The position numbers were made by a program, and so were the translations under genes. 8,803 bases of DNA from Actinomycetota bacterium (GTDB taxonomy: Bacteria; Actinomycetota; Actinomycetes; Acidothermales; Acidothermaceae): assembly GCA_003134755.1 (NCBI GenBank), contig PLCK01000043.1, forward strand, positions 1-8,803, in the 5' to 3' direction. Positions 1 to 5,580 of this stretch are shown here, piece by piece (the stretch's first letter is position 1; each line of letters starts with the position of its first letter). The notes below the pieces were generated by a model that was given only the letters and a program-made list of their open reading frames with translations, did no database searches and was not told where the DNA came from.

Positions 1-50
1 CCGGTGGTCACCGGCAGCGGTACATCGCCGGTGGTCACCGGCAGCGGTAC
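1..50. repeat. 23-bp perfect direct repeat with 27-bp period
   Basis: The 23 bases at 1-23 recur exactly at 28-50, separated by four bases (atcg). The 27-bp period equals nine codons, so reading frame is preserved on both strands; on the minus strand each unit encodes VPLPVTTG plus one linking residue. More copies could lie to the left, outside the window. An in-frame duplication within a coding sequence is the simplest reading. Confidence 0.9.
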
Positions 51-80
51 CGGCTCCGTCGGCACCTCATCGTCGGTCAC
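1..80 (-). CDS. Start of an unidentified protein with a 9-residue repeat (partial)
   Basis: Only the first 26 codons are in the window. Reading from a GTG at position 80 on the minus strand gives VTDDEVPTEPVPLPVTTGD and then a second VPLPVTTG. An in-frame TAG lies four codons before the GTG, so if this is coding the start is here or slightly inside. The other two minus-strand frames meet stops. The segment is rich in Pro, Thr and Val and looks disordered. It lies about 100 bp downstream of the DevR-like regulator on the same strand, where many actinobacteria keep the partner sensor kinase (as in devR-devS), but nothing in these residues shows a kinase. There is no clear ribosome-binding site, and the plus strand is also open here, so the call is tentative. 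Confidence 0.4.
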   Translation of the reverse strand, partial: MTDDEVPTEPVPLPVTTGDVPLPVTT

Positions 81-157
81 GCTGCCAAGCTACCCAAGAG
101 GCCCCGGTCCCGATACGCACGGCGGATCGAAGATCTTCCTTATGTGACAGGCATTTC

Positions 158-179
158 TACACACGGTGTGCGTGTCGTA
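158..179. other. Small imperfect stem-loop after the DevR-like gene
   Basis: tacacacg (158-165) can pair with cgtgt (171-175) and gta (177-179), leaving a one-base bulge and a gtgtg loop, for eight pairs. It lies just past the stop codon of the DevR-like gene on the minus strand. No T-run follows on that strand, so it is not a canonical intrinsic terminator. It may slow polymerase or protect the transcript end, or be chance. Confidence 0.25.
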
Positions 180-183
180 GCAC

Positions 184-891
184 TCAGTGCATGTGTTGGC
201 GACCTTGTGCTTTGCTCACCATGACCGCTGCCTGCGTGCGTCGTTGCAGCCCCAATTTCGCGAGTAGGTTCGATACGTAGTTCTTGACTGTTTTTTCGGC
301 GAGGAACAATCGCTCGCCGATCTGCCGGTTCGTGAGCCCTTCGCCGATGAGATCGAGGATTCTGCGTTCCTGCTCAGTCAACGACGACAGCGGGTCCTCG
401 GTCCGGCTGCCGGTGCGCAGCCGTTCCATCACTTGCGCGGTGGTGCCGGCGTCGAGCATCGACTGCCCGCCCGCGACGGTTCGGATCGCGTTGACCAGGT
501 CGGCTCCGCGGATCTGCTTGAGCACGTAGCCCGATGCACCGGCCATGATTGCCTCATACAGAGCTTCGTCATCGGCGAACGACGTGAGCATCAGGCACGC
601 GAGGTTGGGCAACTGCGAGCGCAGATCGCGGCACACGCTCACGCCGTCGCCGTCGGGCAGGCGCACGTCGAGCACGGCCACATCGGGCGCCAATCCAGGC
701 ACCGTGGCCAACGCTTCTGCTGCCGTTGACGCATCGCCGACCACGAGAATGTCCGGCGCCGTCTCAAGCATGTCGCGGACGCCGCGGCGGACCACCTCGT
801 GGTCATCGAGCAGGAAGACCTTGATCTGGCCCTCGGTCTTGTTCGCCTGCTCCGTGTGCTCCGTGTGCTCCGTGTGCTCCGTGTCGCTCAT
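184..891 (-). CDS. devR: DevR/DosR-type NarL-family response regulator
   Basis: A 235-residue two-component response regulator. The receiver domain (about 23-140) has the acidic pair D29/D30, phospho-acceptor D75 in AVLDVRLPDG, T103 and K125. A LuxR/NarL helix-turn-helix occupies about 168-225 with AEKTVKNYVS; K200, K203 and N204 match the DNA-contact residues of mycobacterial DosR. Similarity to DosR runs through the whole protein, so a role in a hypoxia, nitric-oxide or redox dormancy-type response is likely by family, though not shown here. No full-length DosR-type box was seen. The first 22 residues are an extra low-complexity tail (MSDTEHTEHTEHTEQ...). The ATG at 891 was chosen because the family normally begins near the receiver. 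An in-frame ATG at 963, 8 bp past the lacI-type stop, would add 24 residues; neither start has a good ribosome site. No kinase is in the window. Confidence 0.92.
   Translation of the reverse strand: MSDTEHTEHTEHTEQANKTEGQIKVFLLDDHEVVRRGVRDMLETAPDILVVGDASTAAEALATVPGLAPDVAVLDVRLPDGDGVSVCRDLRSQLPNLACLMLTSFADDEALYEAIMAGASGYVLKQIRGADLVNAIRTVAGGQSMLDAGTTAQVMERLRTGSRTEDPLSSLTEQERRILDLIGEGLTNRQIGERLFLAEKTVKNYVSNLLAKLGLQRRTQAAVMVSKAQGRQHMH
850..884. repeat. 9-bp tandem repeat encoding His-Thr-Glu units
   Basis: ctccgtgtg is repeated three times without change (850-858, 859-867, 868-876) and followed by a fourth copy lacking its last base (877-884). On the minus strand it encodes repeated Thr-Glu-His units in the N-terminal tail of the DevR-like regulator. 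The identical DNA units suggest recent expansion by slippage. The unit is a multiple of three, so copy-number change alters tail length without a frameshift. Confidence 0.95.
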
Positions 892-971
892 GGGCGCCGC
901 CAATCGTCCCCGCAGCTGGAAGGCCGCGCTTCCATCAAACTCCCGCAGCCACGCCACGTCCATGCGGGGGA

Positions 972-2000
972 CTACGCCGACTGGCGCACGACCAGTTCGG
1001 TGGGCAACACGACTGGCGCGGGGACGACGTCGCTGCTCTGGAGTTGCATCAGCAGCAGTTTCGCCAGGTGCCGGCCGAGATCTTCGAGCGGCTGCCGCAC
1101 GCTCGTCAGCTGCGGATCGGTGTGCCGGGCGGTGACGGAGTCGTCGAATCCGACGACCGCGACGTCGTCCGGGACTCGGCGGCCGGCCGCCTTCAGGACC
1201 CGCAACGCACCTGCGGCCATCAGGTCGTTGGCGGCGAAGACGGCGTCGAGGTCAGGGGTCCGCTCGAGGAGTTCTGCCATGGCCTGTTCGCCGCTCTCCT
1301 CGGTGAACGCCCCCACTGCGATCCGGTTTCGCCAATCCCTGGCATCGTCTTTCGAGAGGCCGCGGCGAAAGCCGGTGAGCCTGTCCATCCCGGCGCTCAT
1401 CTCGCGCGGGCCGGTGATGGACACGATGTTTGTGCGGCCCTTCGCGCGCAGGTATTCGACTGCCGCTCGCGCACCGCCCACGTTGTCGGCGTCGACGTAA
1501 GGAATCGTGTGTTTGCGACCCATCGGGCGGCCGCCAAGGACAGCTGGCATTTGTTGTCGCTCGAGCATCGTGACGAGTGGGTCGTCGCCGTGCAACGACA
1601 TCAAGATCACGCCGTCGACGTGGCCATTGCGCATGTAACGAGCGATGCGCGCGCTGTCCGGTTGAGCTGTCAGCAGCAAGAACATGTAATCGGTGTTTGC
1701 CAGCACCTCGGCGATGCCTCGCACGAAACCGGCGAGGGCAGGGTCGGCGAACAGTCTCGCCTCAGGTTCGGAGATAACGAGCGCTATCGAATCGGTGCGC
1801 TTGGTCACCAGACTGCGGGCGGCCCGGTTCGGTACGTAGCCGAGCATGTCGATCGATCGATCGACCGCGAGTTTCGCTGCCGGGCTCACTTTGGGCGAAT
1901 CGTTGACGACCCGCGACACGGTTGCCCGCGAGACACCCGCGTGCGCTGCCACTTCTTCGAGTGTCGGCGACGATGCCGGGTGGGCGTCTCGGTCCGCCAA
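972..2000 (-). CDS. LacI-family transcriptional repressor
   Basis: A 342-residue protein of normal length for the LacI/GalR family. Residues 13-32 (TLEEVAAHAGVSRATVSRVV) form the helix-turn-helix. YVPNRAARSL at 55-64 is the hinge that inserts into the operator minor groove. The remainder is a periplasmic-binding-protein-like effector domain, beginning SIALVIS and ending with the usual FDDSVTARHTDPQLTSVRQP segment. The family normally binds a sugar or sugar derivative and controls nearby uptake or catabolic genes, but no transporter or sugar enzyme is in the window, so the target is unknown. The start is a TTG, set by AGGAGG nine bases upstream and no other start codon just before it. It follows the Nudix gene by 43 bp and precedes the DevR-like gene on the same strand, so the three may share transcripts. 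Confidence 0.95.
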   Translation of the reverse strand: MADRDAHPASSPTLEEVAAHAGVSRATVSRVVNDSPKVSPAAKLAVDRSIDMLGYVPNRAARSLVTKRTDSIALVISEPEARLFADPALAGFVRGIAEVLANTDYMFLLLTAQPDSARIARYMRNGHVDGVILMSLHGDDPLVTMLERQQMPAVLGGRPMGRKHTIPYVDADNVGGARAAVEYLRAKGRTNIVSITGPREMSAGMDRLTGFRRGLSKDDARDWRNRIAVGAFTEESGEQAMAELLERTPDLDAVFAANDLMAAGALRVLKAAGRRVPDDVAVVGFDDSVTARHTDPQLTSVRQPLEDLGRHLAKLLLMQLQSSDVVPAPVVLPTELVVRQSA

Positions 2001-2009
2001 CGCGAGCTG

Positions 2010-2015
2010 CCTCCT
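2010..2015 (-). promoter_or_regulatory. Ribosome-binding site fixing the lacI-type TTG start
   Basis: A consensus AGGAGG on the minus strand (cctcct on plus) lies nine bases before the TTG at 2000. It decides this rare start codon. Confidence 0.8.
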
Positions 2016-2043
2016 GACGACTGATCGCGGCCTTGAGTGTGCA

Positions 2044-2439
2044 CTAGAACGGCGGGACGATCCCCCATGATCGAAGCGCGCTCAGAAGCCCCTTGGCCAG
2101 CCGATAGCCCCCCAGGACGCCGATCGGCACCCACGCGATGTCGACGGCGTCGTCGCCGAAAGCCTCGGTGCCCGACTGTGGCGTCACAAGGAAGTCCCTG
2201 ATGCGGTAAGTGACGCCCGGACCGTCGCGAACGACCTCGCCGGCCAGTGCTCCGACCTCGACGACTAGTCCGGTCTCCTCGAGGAATTCGCGGGCCAGAG
2301 CGTCGCGTTCCGATTCGCCCGGCTCGATGCGGCCGCCGGGCAGCGACCAGCGGCCGGCCGACGGGGCATGACCGCGCTTGATCAACAGCAGCCGGCCGTC
2401 GCGAAGGGCGATGCCTCCGACGGCTGCGATTTCGGGCAT
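2044..2439 (-). CDS. Nudix hydrolase
   Basis: A 131-residue single-domain Nudix protein. The Nudix box GX5EX7REUXEEXGU is intact from G36 to L58, with E42, R50, E51, E54 and E55 for metal binding and hydrolysis. RWSLPGGR precedes it, as usual. These enzymes cleave nucleoside diphosphates linked to another group (ADP-ribose, oxidised dNTPs, nucleotide sugars and others); the sequence alone does not fix the substrate. The ATG at 2439 has no clear Shine-Dalgarno sequence. The gene is divergent from the DUF6758-type gene, with 87 bp between starts, and is followed after 43 bp by the LacI-type gene in the same direction. General nucleotide sanitation or a specific step linked to that regulator are both possible. 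Confidence 0.94.
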   Translation of the reverse strand: MPEIAAVGGIALRDGRLLLIKRGHAPSAGRWSLPGGRIEPGESERDALAREFLEETGLVVEVGALAGEVVRDGPGVTYRIRDFLVTPQSGTEAFGDDAVDIAWVPIGVLGGYRLAKGLLSALRSWGIVPPF

Positions 2440-2489
2440 GGCCGAAGCCTAGGAGCAGGTCGGGCCGGGCGGCCCAGATCTCGGGTCCC

Positions 2490-2526
2490 TTGACGCGGAA
2501 GCGTCATACGCGACACCGTCAAGGCC
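2490..2526 (+). promoter_or_regulatory. Possible promoter with predicted leaderless start
   Basis: TTGACG (2490-2495) resembles a -35 box. With an 18-bp spacer the -10 position holds CACCGT (2514-2519), a poor match. Transcription would then begin at or next to the ATG at 2527, giving a leaderless mRNA, which is common in actinobacteria and would fit the weak ribosome site of that gene. This is a prediction only. Confidence 0.22.
2491..2506. promoter_or_regulatory. Perfect inverted repeat between divergent genes (possible operator)
   Basis: TGACGC, four bases (ggaa), then GCGTCA. It overlaps the possible -35 box of the rightward gene and sits about 50 bp ahead of the Nudix start. A second, shorter inverted pair (gggcc and ggccc, 2462-2475) lies beside it. 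It could bind a dimeric regulator or form a short RNA hairpin; the candidate protein is unknown. Confidence 0.35.
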
Positions 2527-3177
2527 ATGAAGAGCGAGCCGAGTTGTCCGCGATGCGGTGGTCCGGTTCGCCCTCCCGGGCTCTGGAACAGCGCGTGGCA
2601 GTGCGACGAGCACGGCCCGGTATCTCCGTTACAACCGGTGGGGCGCCCGGGACCTGACTGCCTCGAACACATTCGCGCCAAGGCGACGGTTCCGATGTGG
2701 GTGCCGTGGCCTCTCCCGACCGCGTGGGTGATCACCGGTTATGCCCACGCGGGCGACGACCGTACTGGCGCAGTGGCAACCGTCGTCGGCTGCTCCGGCC
2801 CGGCTCCCCTCGGTGGCGCCGCCGATCTCGTCCTTGTTGCCGAGTCCCCGGGCGTAGGCCTCGGCGCACGGCTCGCCGGACTACCCGGGCCCGACCCGGG
2901 CGACGGGTTCGACGACGGGCCTCCGCACGCGAAGCTCGACGCGGCCGGACACCCGGCCCCGATGTGGAACGTCGACGCCGGTCCAGGCAAGGCGGTGTAC
3001 GTAGGAGAGGCGAAGGCGGCCTGGATCTGGGCCATCCTCTGGCCTTCCGCGGCCGGCGTCCTGCTGCTCGAGAACCTCGGGCTCGATGATCTGGTCGACC
3101 GGATCGAGGGCATTGAAATGCCCTACGGCGCGTTGATGCCGCGGCTTGGCGAGCTCACCTCGCCGGAGCGCCGGTAG
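2527..3177 (+). CDS. DUF6758-type zinc-ribbon protein of unknown function
   Basis: A 216-residue protein recognised from memory as the actinobacterial DUF6758 family, which has no assigned function. It begins with SCPRCG and QCDEHG; C7, C10, C26 and H29 look like a small zinc-binding ribbon. The middle carries the family-typical PMWVPWPLP stretch (about 56-64), GYAHAGDDRTG, CSGPAPLGG and GVGLGARLAG. A Trp-rich segment, AAWIWAILWPSAAGVLL, follows near 165-180, hydrophobic but not clearly membrane-spanning. The ATG at 2527 agrees with the usual family N terminus; only aagg two bases upstream could serve as a ribosome site. It heads a same-strand run with PHP, marC and a spermidine-synthase-like gene, 69 bp before PHP. 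The family call is fairly firm, the function open. Confidence 0.9.
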   Translation: MKSEPSCPRCGGPVRPPGLWNSAWQCDEHGPVSPLQPVGRPGPDCLEHIRAKATVPMWVPWPLPTAWVITGYAHAGDDRTGAVATVVGCSGPAPLGGAADLVLVAESPGVGLGARLAGLPGPDPGDGFDDGPPHAKLDAAGHPAPMWNVDAGPGKAVYVGEAKAAWIWAILWPSAAGVLLLENLGLDDLVDRIEGIEMPYGALMPRLGELTSPERR

Positions 3178-3246
3178 CCTTCCGAGAGTCGGTCGCCCAC
3201 CGCGCCGGCTGAGCCGACATCGACGACGAGGACGGCGCGAGACTGC

Positions 3247-4110
3247 ATGCGGATCGACCTCCACGTGCACAGCAACGCATCCGACGGCACCGATGCGCCG
3301 GCCGAGCTCGTGCGCAAGGCCTATGACCTCGGTCTCGACGGCGTGGCGTTGACCGACCACGACACCGTCGCGGGGCATCCCGCCGCCTTCGAGGCCGTGC
3401 GCGGACTTCCGGCGCCTGGACGCCGATTCGTCGTGGTCCCTGGAGCCGAACTGTCCTGCATCCTCGGCGATGTCAGCCTGCATCTGCTCGGGTACCTCTT
3501 CGACCCCACCGAACCTGAACTCGCGAGCGAGCTCGTGCTACTGCGCACCGACCGCGTGCGCCGCGCGCGCGCGATGGTCGACAAGCTCAACGGGCTCGGC
3601 GTCCCGATTACGTGGGAGCAGGTTTCCGCGATCGCTGGTGAGGGCGCGGTAGGTCGACCGCACATCGCGCGTGCCATGGTCGCAGTCGGCGCAGTTGTCG
3701 ACGTCCCCGCTGCGTTCGGTTCCGATTGGATCGGGAACGACGGGCGTGCGTATGTCGAGAAGTATTCACTGGCCCCTGCGCGGGCGATTGCGTTGGTGAA
3801 GGCCGCCGGTGGCGTCACGGTGTTCGCGCACCCTGCGGCCTCGTCACGCGGTGCGGTCGTCGACGAGGCGGCGGTTGCGGCCTTCGCGACCGCGGGCCTT
3901 GACGGTCTCGAGGTCGATCATCCCGATCACGACGACGAGACCCGCGCCGCACTTAGACAGGTGGCGGCTGACTACGGATTGCTCGTCACGGGTTCGAGCG
4001 ATTACCACGGATCCGTGAAGGAAGTCGCACTCGGAGCGAACACGACGGCGTCCGATGTGTTCGACGCACTCGCCGAACGCGCGACGGGCAGTCAGGTGGT
4101 CTCGAGGTGA
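3247..4110 (+). CDS. PHP-domain metal-dependent phosphoesterase
   Basis: A 287-residue PHP-domain protein of the YciV/TrpH-like type. The metal ligands are all visible: H6 and H8 in DLHVHS, D13, D37-H38-D39 in TDHD, E68 in PGAELS, H79, H139 in GRPHIA, H195 in AHP, and D252 and H254 in SSDYHG. Characterised relatives hydrolyse 3',5'-nucleoside bisphosphates or trim short RNA 5' ends (E. coli RNase AM); the same activity is likely but not proven here. There is no signal peptide, so it should be cytosolic. The ATG at 3247 starts right at the first metal motif, as is usual; a gagga 14 bases upstream is distant for a ribosome site. Its TGA overlaps the GTG of marC by four bases, implying translational coupling. 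Confidence 0.95.
   Translation: MRIDLHVHSNASDGTDAPAELVRKAYDLGLDGVALTDHDTVAGHPAAFEAVRGLPAPGRRFVVVPGAELSCILGDVSLHLLGYLFDPTEPELASELVLLRTDRVRRARAMVDKLNGLGVPITWEQVSAIAGEGAVGRPHIARAMVAVGAVVDVPAAFGSDWIGNDGRAYVEKYSLAPARAIALVKAAGGVTVFAHPAASSRGAVVDEAAVAAFATAGLDGLEVDHPDHDDETRAALRQVAADYGLLVTGSSDYHGSVKEVALGANTTASDVFDALAERATGSQVVSR
4094..4099 (+). promoter_or_regulatory. Ribosome-binding site for marC inside the PHP gene
   Basis: AGGTGG lies seven bases before the GTG at 4107 and supports this start over the out-of-frame ATG at 4111. Confidence 0.65.
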
Positions 4111-4721
4111 ATGCGTGGTTCGACGGGAGGCTCTTCGGCGAGGTCTTCGTGACACTGCTCGTCATCATGGATCCGCCGGGTTCGGTACCTATCTTTCTCT
4201 CGCTGACCAAGTCACACACCCGCAAGGCACGAAACCGCAGTGCCGACCTCGCGGTCGTGACCGCGCTGACCGTCATCGTCGTCTTCGCGCTCTTCGGTCA
4301 GCAGGTTCTGCAATACCTCCACGTCACGTTGCCCGCGTTGCAGGTTGCCGGTGGATTGCTGCTCCTGCTGGTCGCCCTCGAGCTCTTGATGGGTTGGGGA
4401 AACGAGCCGGGGCTGAACGAGGACGTGAACGTGTCGATGGTTCCGCTCGGAACGCCGCTGCTCGCCGGGCCTGGCGCCATCGCGGCCACCATCGTGTTCG
4501 CGAAGGCTGTGCATCATGGCCGGGAGGCGCTTGCCCTCGGGGCGGCGATAGTCGCCGTTCACGTGGTCGTGTGGCTGACACTTCGATTCTCGACAATCAT
4601 CCTGCGTGTGCTCGGACGCAGCGGCGTGACGCTCGCGACCCGCATCGCCGGTCTGCTGCTGTCCGCAATCGCGGTTCAGCTCGCTGCTGACGGAATCACG
4701 AAGTTCGTTGCCGCGGGATAG
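4107..4721 (+). CDS. MarC-family (UPF0056) integral membrane protein
   Basis: A 204-residue membrane protein, normal length for MarC/UPF0056. About six hydrophobic segments are visible, near residues 10-33, 46-66, 70-95, 112-133, 140-163 and 179-202. Family motifs are clear: MDPPGSVPIFLSLT near 21-34, GGLLLLLVALELLMG near 82-96, VPLGTPLLAGPGAI near 112-125, and RIAGLLLSAIAVQLAADGI at the end. The family was once linked to multiple antibiotic resistance, but that link was not upheld; its transport function remains uncertain. It starts with GTG, overlapping the PHP stop as GTGA, and its end overlaps the next gene by 14 bp, so it is very probably in an operon with both. Confidence 0.95.
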   Translation: MNAWFDGRLFGEVFVTLLVIMDPPGSVPIFLSLTKSHTRKARNRSADLAVVTALTVIVVFALFGQQVLQYLHVTLPALQVAGGLLLLLVALELLMGWGNEPGLNEDVNVSMVPLGTPLLAGPGAIAATIVFAKAVHHGREALALGAAIVAVHVVVWLTLRFSTIILRVLGRSGVTLATRIAGLLLSAIAVQLAADGITKFVAAG

Positions 4722-5553
4722 GGGCCGTGTCCCCGCGCGCGCCCGCCGAGCCGTCGGCGACACCTTCGCCGTCGATACCGCAACGGCGACGCTCGTCCGC
4801 GACAACTCGCGACGCGAGGCATGGACGTTGCTCCTGGACGGCGTGGAGACTTCTCACGTCGACCTCGAGGATCCGAGGTTCCTGGCGTTCGAGTACGTCC
4901 GATGGTTCGGCGACGTCATCGACTGTCTTGCCCCCGCCGCCGCGCCGCTCGACACCGTGCATCTCGGTGGTGGAGGGCTGACGCTGGCGCGCTACGTGAT
5001 GGCGACCAGGCCCTCGTCGTCCCAGCTGGTCTTCGAGGTCGACGCGGCACTGATCGATCTCGTGCGGCGCACGATGCCGCTGCCCAAAGGCCGGCGGTTG
5101 CGGATCAGGATCGGCGATGCGGGAACCGGGCTCGCCGGCGTCCGGGAACACGCCTGGGACGTCGTCGTCCGCGACGCGTTTCGGGACGCGATCGTGCCCG
5201 ACCACCTGCGGACGGTCGAGTGCGCCGCCGCGGCGAAGCGCGCGTTGCGGCCTGCCGGCGTCTATCTCATGAATGTCGCTGACCGATCGCCGTTTGTCGC
5301 TACCGGCGTCGAGCTCGCCACGGTGCTCGAGGTGTTCGGAGACGTCGCGGTGATCTCAGAGCCGGCTGTGCTGAGGGGGCGGCGCCACGGCAATCTCGTA
5401 CTCCTGGCCTCGAATTCACCGCTGCCCCTCGATGCCGTCGCTCGGCGCGTTGCCGACGGCGGCGTGCAGGGAAGGGTGCGTGATCTCGCAGAGGTCAAGG
5501 CGATGGCGCGCGGGCATCGGCCGTTGCGCGACGCCGACGCCGTTAGAAGATGA
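4708..5553 (+). CDS. Spermidine-synthase-like Rossmann-fold protein
   Basis: A 281-residue protein with a spermidine-synthase/methyltransferase-type Rossmann fold. TVHLGGGGLTLARY (83-96) is the nucleotide-binding glycine motif. E110 and D112 in VFEVD sit at the acidic end of strand 2, and GDAG near 136-139 carries a further acidic residue. The N-terminal WTLLLDGVETSHVDLEDP (about 39-56) matches the beta-rich domain of the family. The site corresponding to the catalytic Asp-Asp-Pro loop of true spermidine synthases reads VVRDAFRDA (near 154-162), so the usual aminopropyl-transfer motif is not kept and polyamine synthesis should not be assumed. The only workable start is TTG at 4708, which overlaps marC by 14 bp and lacks a clear ribosome site; coupling to marC translation is likely. 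It converges on the chemoreceptor gene with only 9 bp between stops. Confidence 0.87.
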   Translation: MPRDRGRVPARARRAVGDTFAVDTATATLVRDNSRREAWTLLLDGVETSHVDLEDPRFLAFEYVRWFGDVIDCLAPAAAPLDTVHLGGGGLTLARYVMATRPSSSQLVFEVDAALIDLVRRTMPLPKGRRLRIRIGDAGTGLAGVREHAWDVVVRDAFRDAIVPDHLRTVECAAAAKRALRPAGVYLMNVADRSPFVATGVELATVLEVFGDVAVISEPAVLRGRRHGNLVLLASNSPLPLDAVARRVADGGVQGRVRDLAEVKAMARGHRPLRDADAVRR

Positions 5554-5580
5554 AGCCCGACGTTAGTAGGTGAAGCGTGA
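5541..5580. repeat. Imperfect 20-bp tandem repeat at the convergent gene junction
   Basis: cgttagaagatgaagcccga (5541-5560) and cgttagtaggtgaagcgtga (5561-5580) agree at 16 of 20 positions. On the minus strand each copy contains a reading of Phe-X-aromatic-stop: Phe-Thr-Tyr-stop is the actual chemoreceptor end, and Phe-Ile-Phe-stop lies in the second copy. The first copy also holds the stop of the spermidine-synthase-like gene. It looks like a local duplication around the 3' end of the chemoreceptor gene. Confidence 0.55.

Noticed and set aside
2..147. Plus-strand open frames at the left edge, including one ending in TGA at 147 with PVVTGSGT repeats
   Set aside because: A surface-protein tail is conceivable, but codon bias weakens after about position 80, and all nearby genes run on the minus strand. 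The minus reading has a start just after a stop, so it was preferred, without certainty.
966..973. ggggact resembling half of a DosR-type box near the DevR-like gene
   Set aside because: No matching gtcc half at the required spacing, and it lies at the end of the LacI-type coding sequence.
1849..1864. Run of overlapping GATC/TCGA units (tcgatcgatcgatcga)
   Set aside because: It lies inside the LacI-type gene and is explained by Ile-Asp-Arg-Ser-Ile-Asp codons; no sign of an origin or methylation cluster.
1044..2024. Long plus-strand open frame opposite the LacI-type gene
   Set aside because: It is the mirror of a clear LacI-family protein, with no recognisable domain; long antisense frames are expected at this GC content.
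3562..3573. Alternating CG run that might form Z-DNA
   Set aside because: Only 12 bases, and accounted for by Arg-Ala codons in a very GC-rich coding region.
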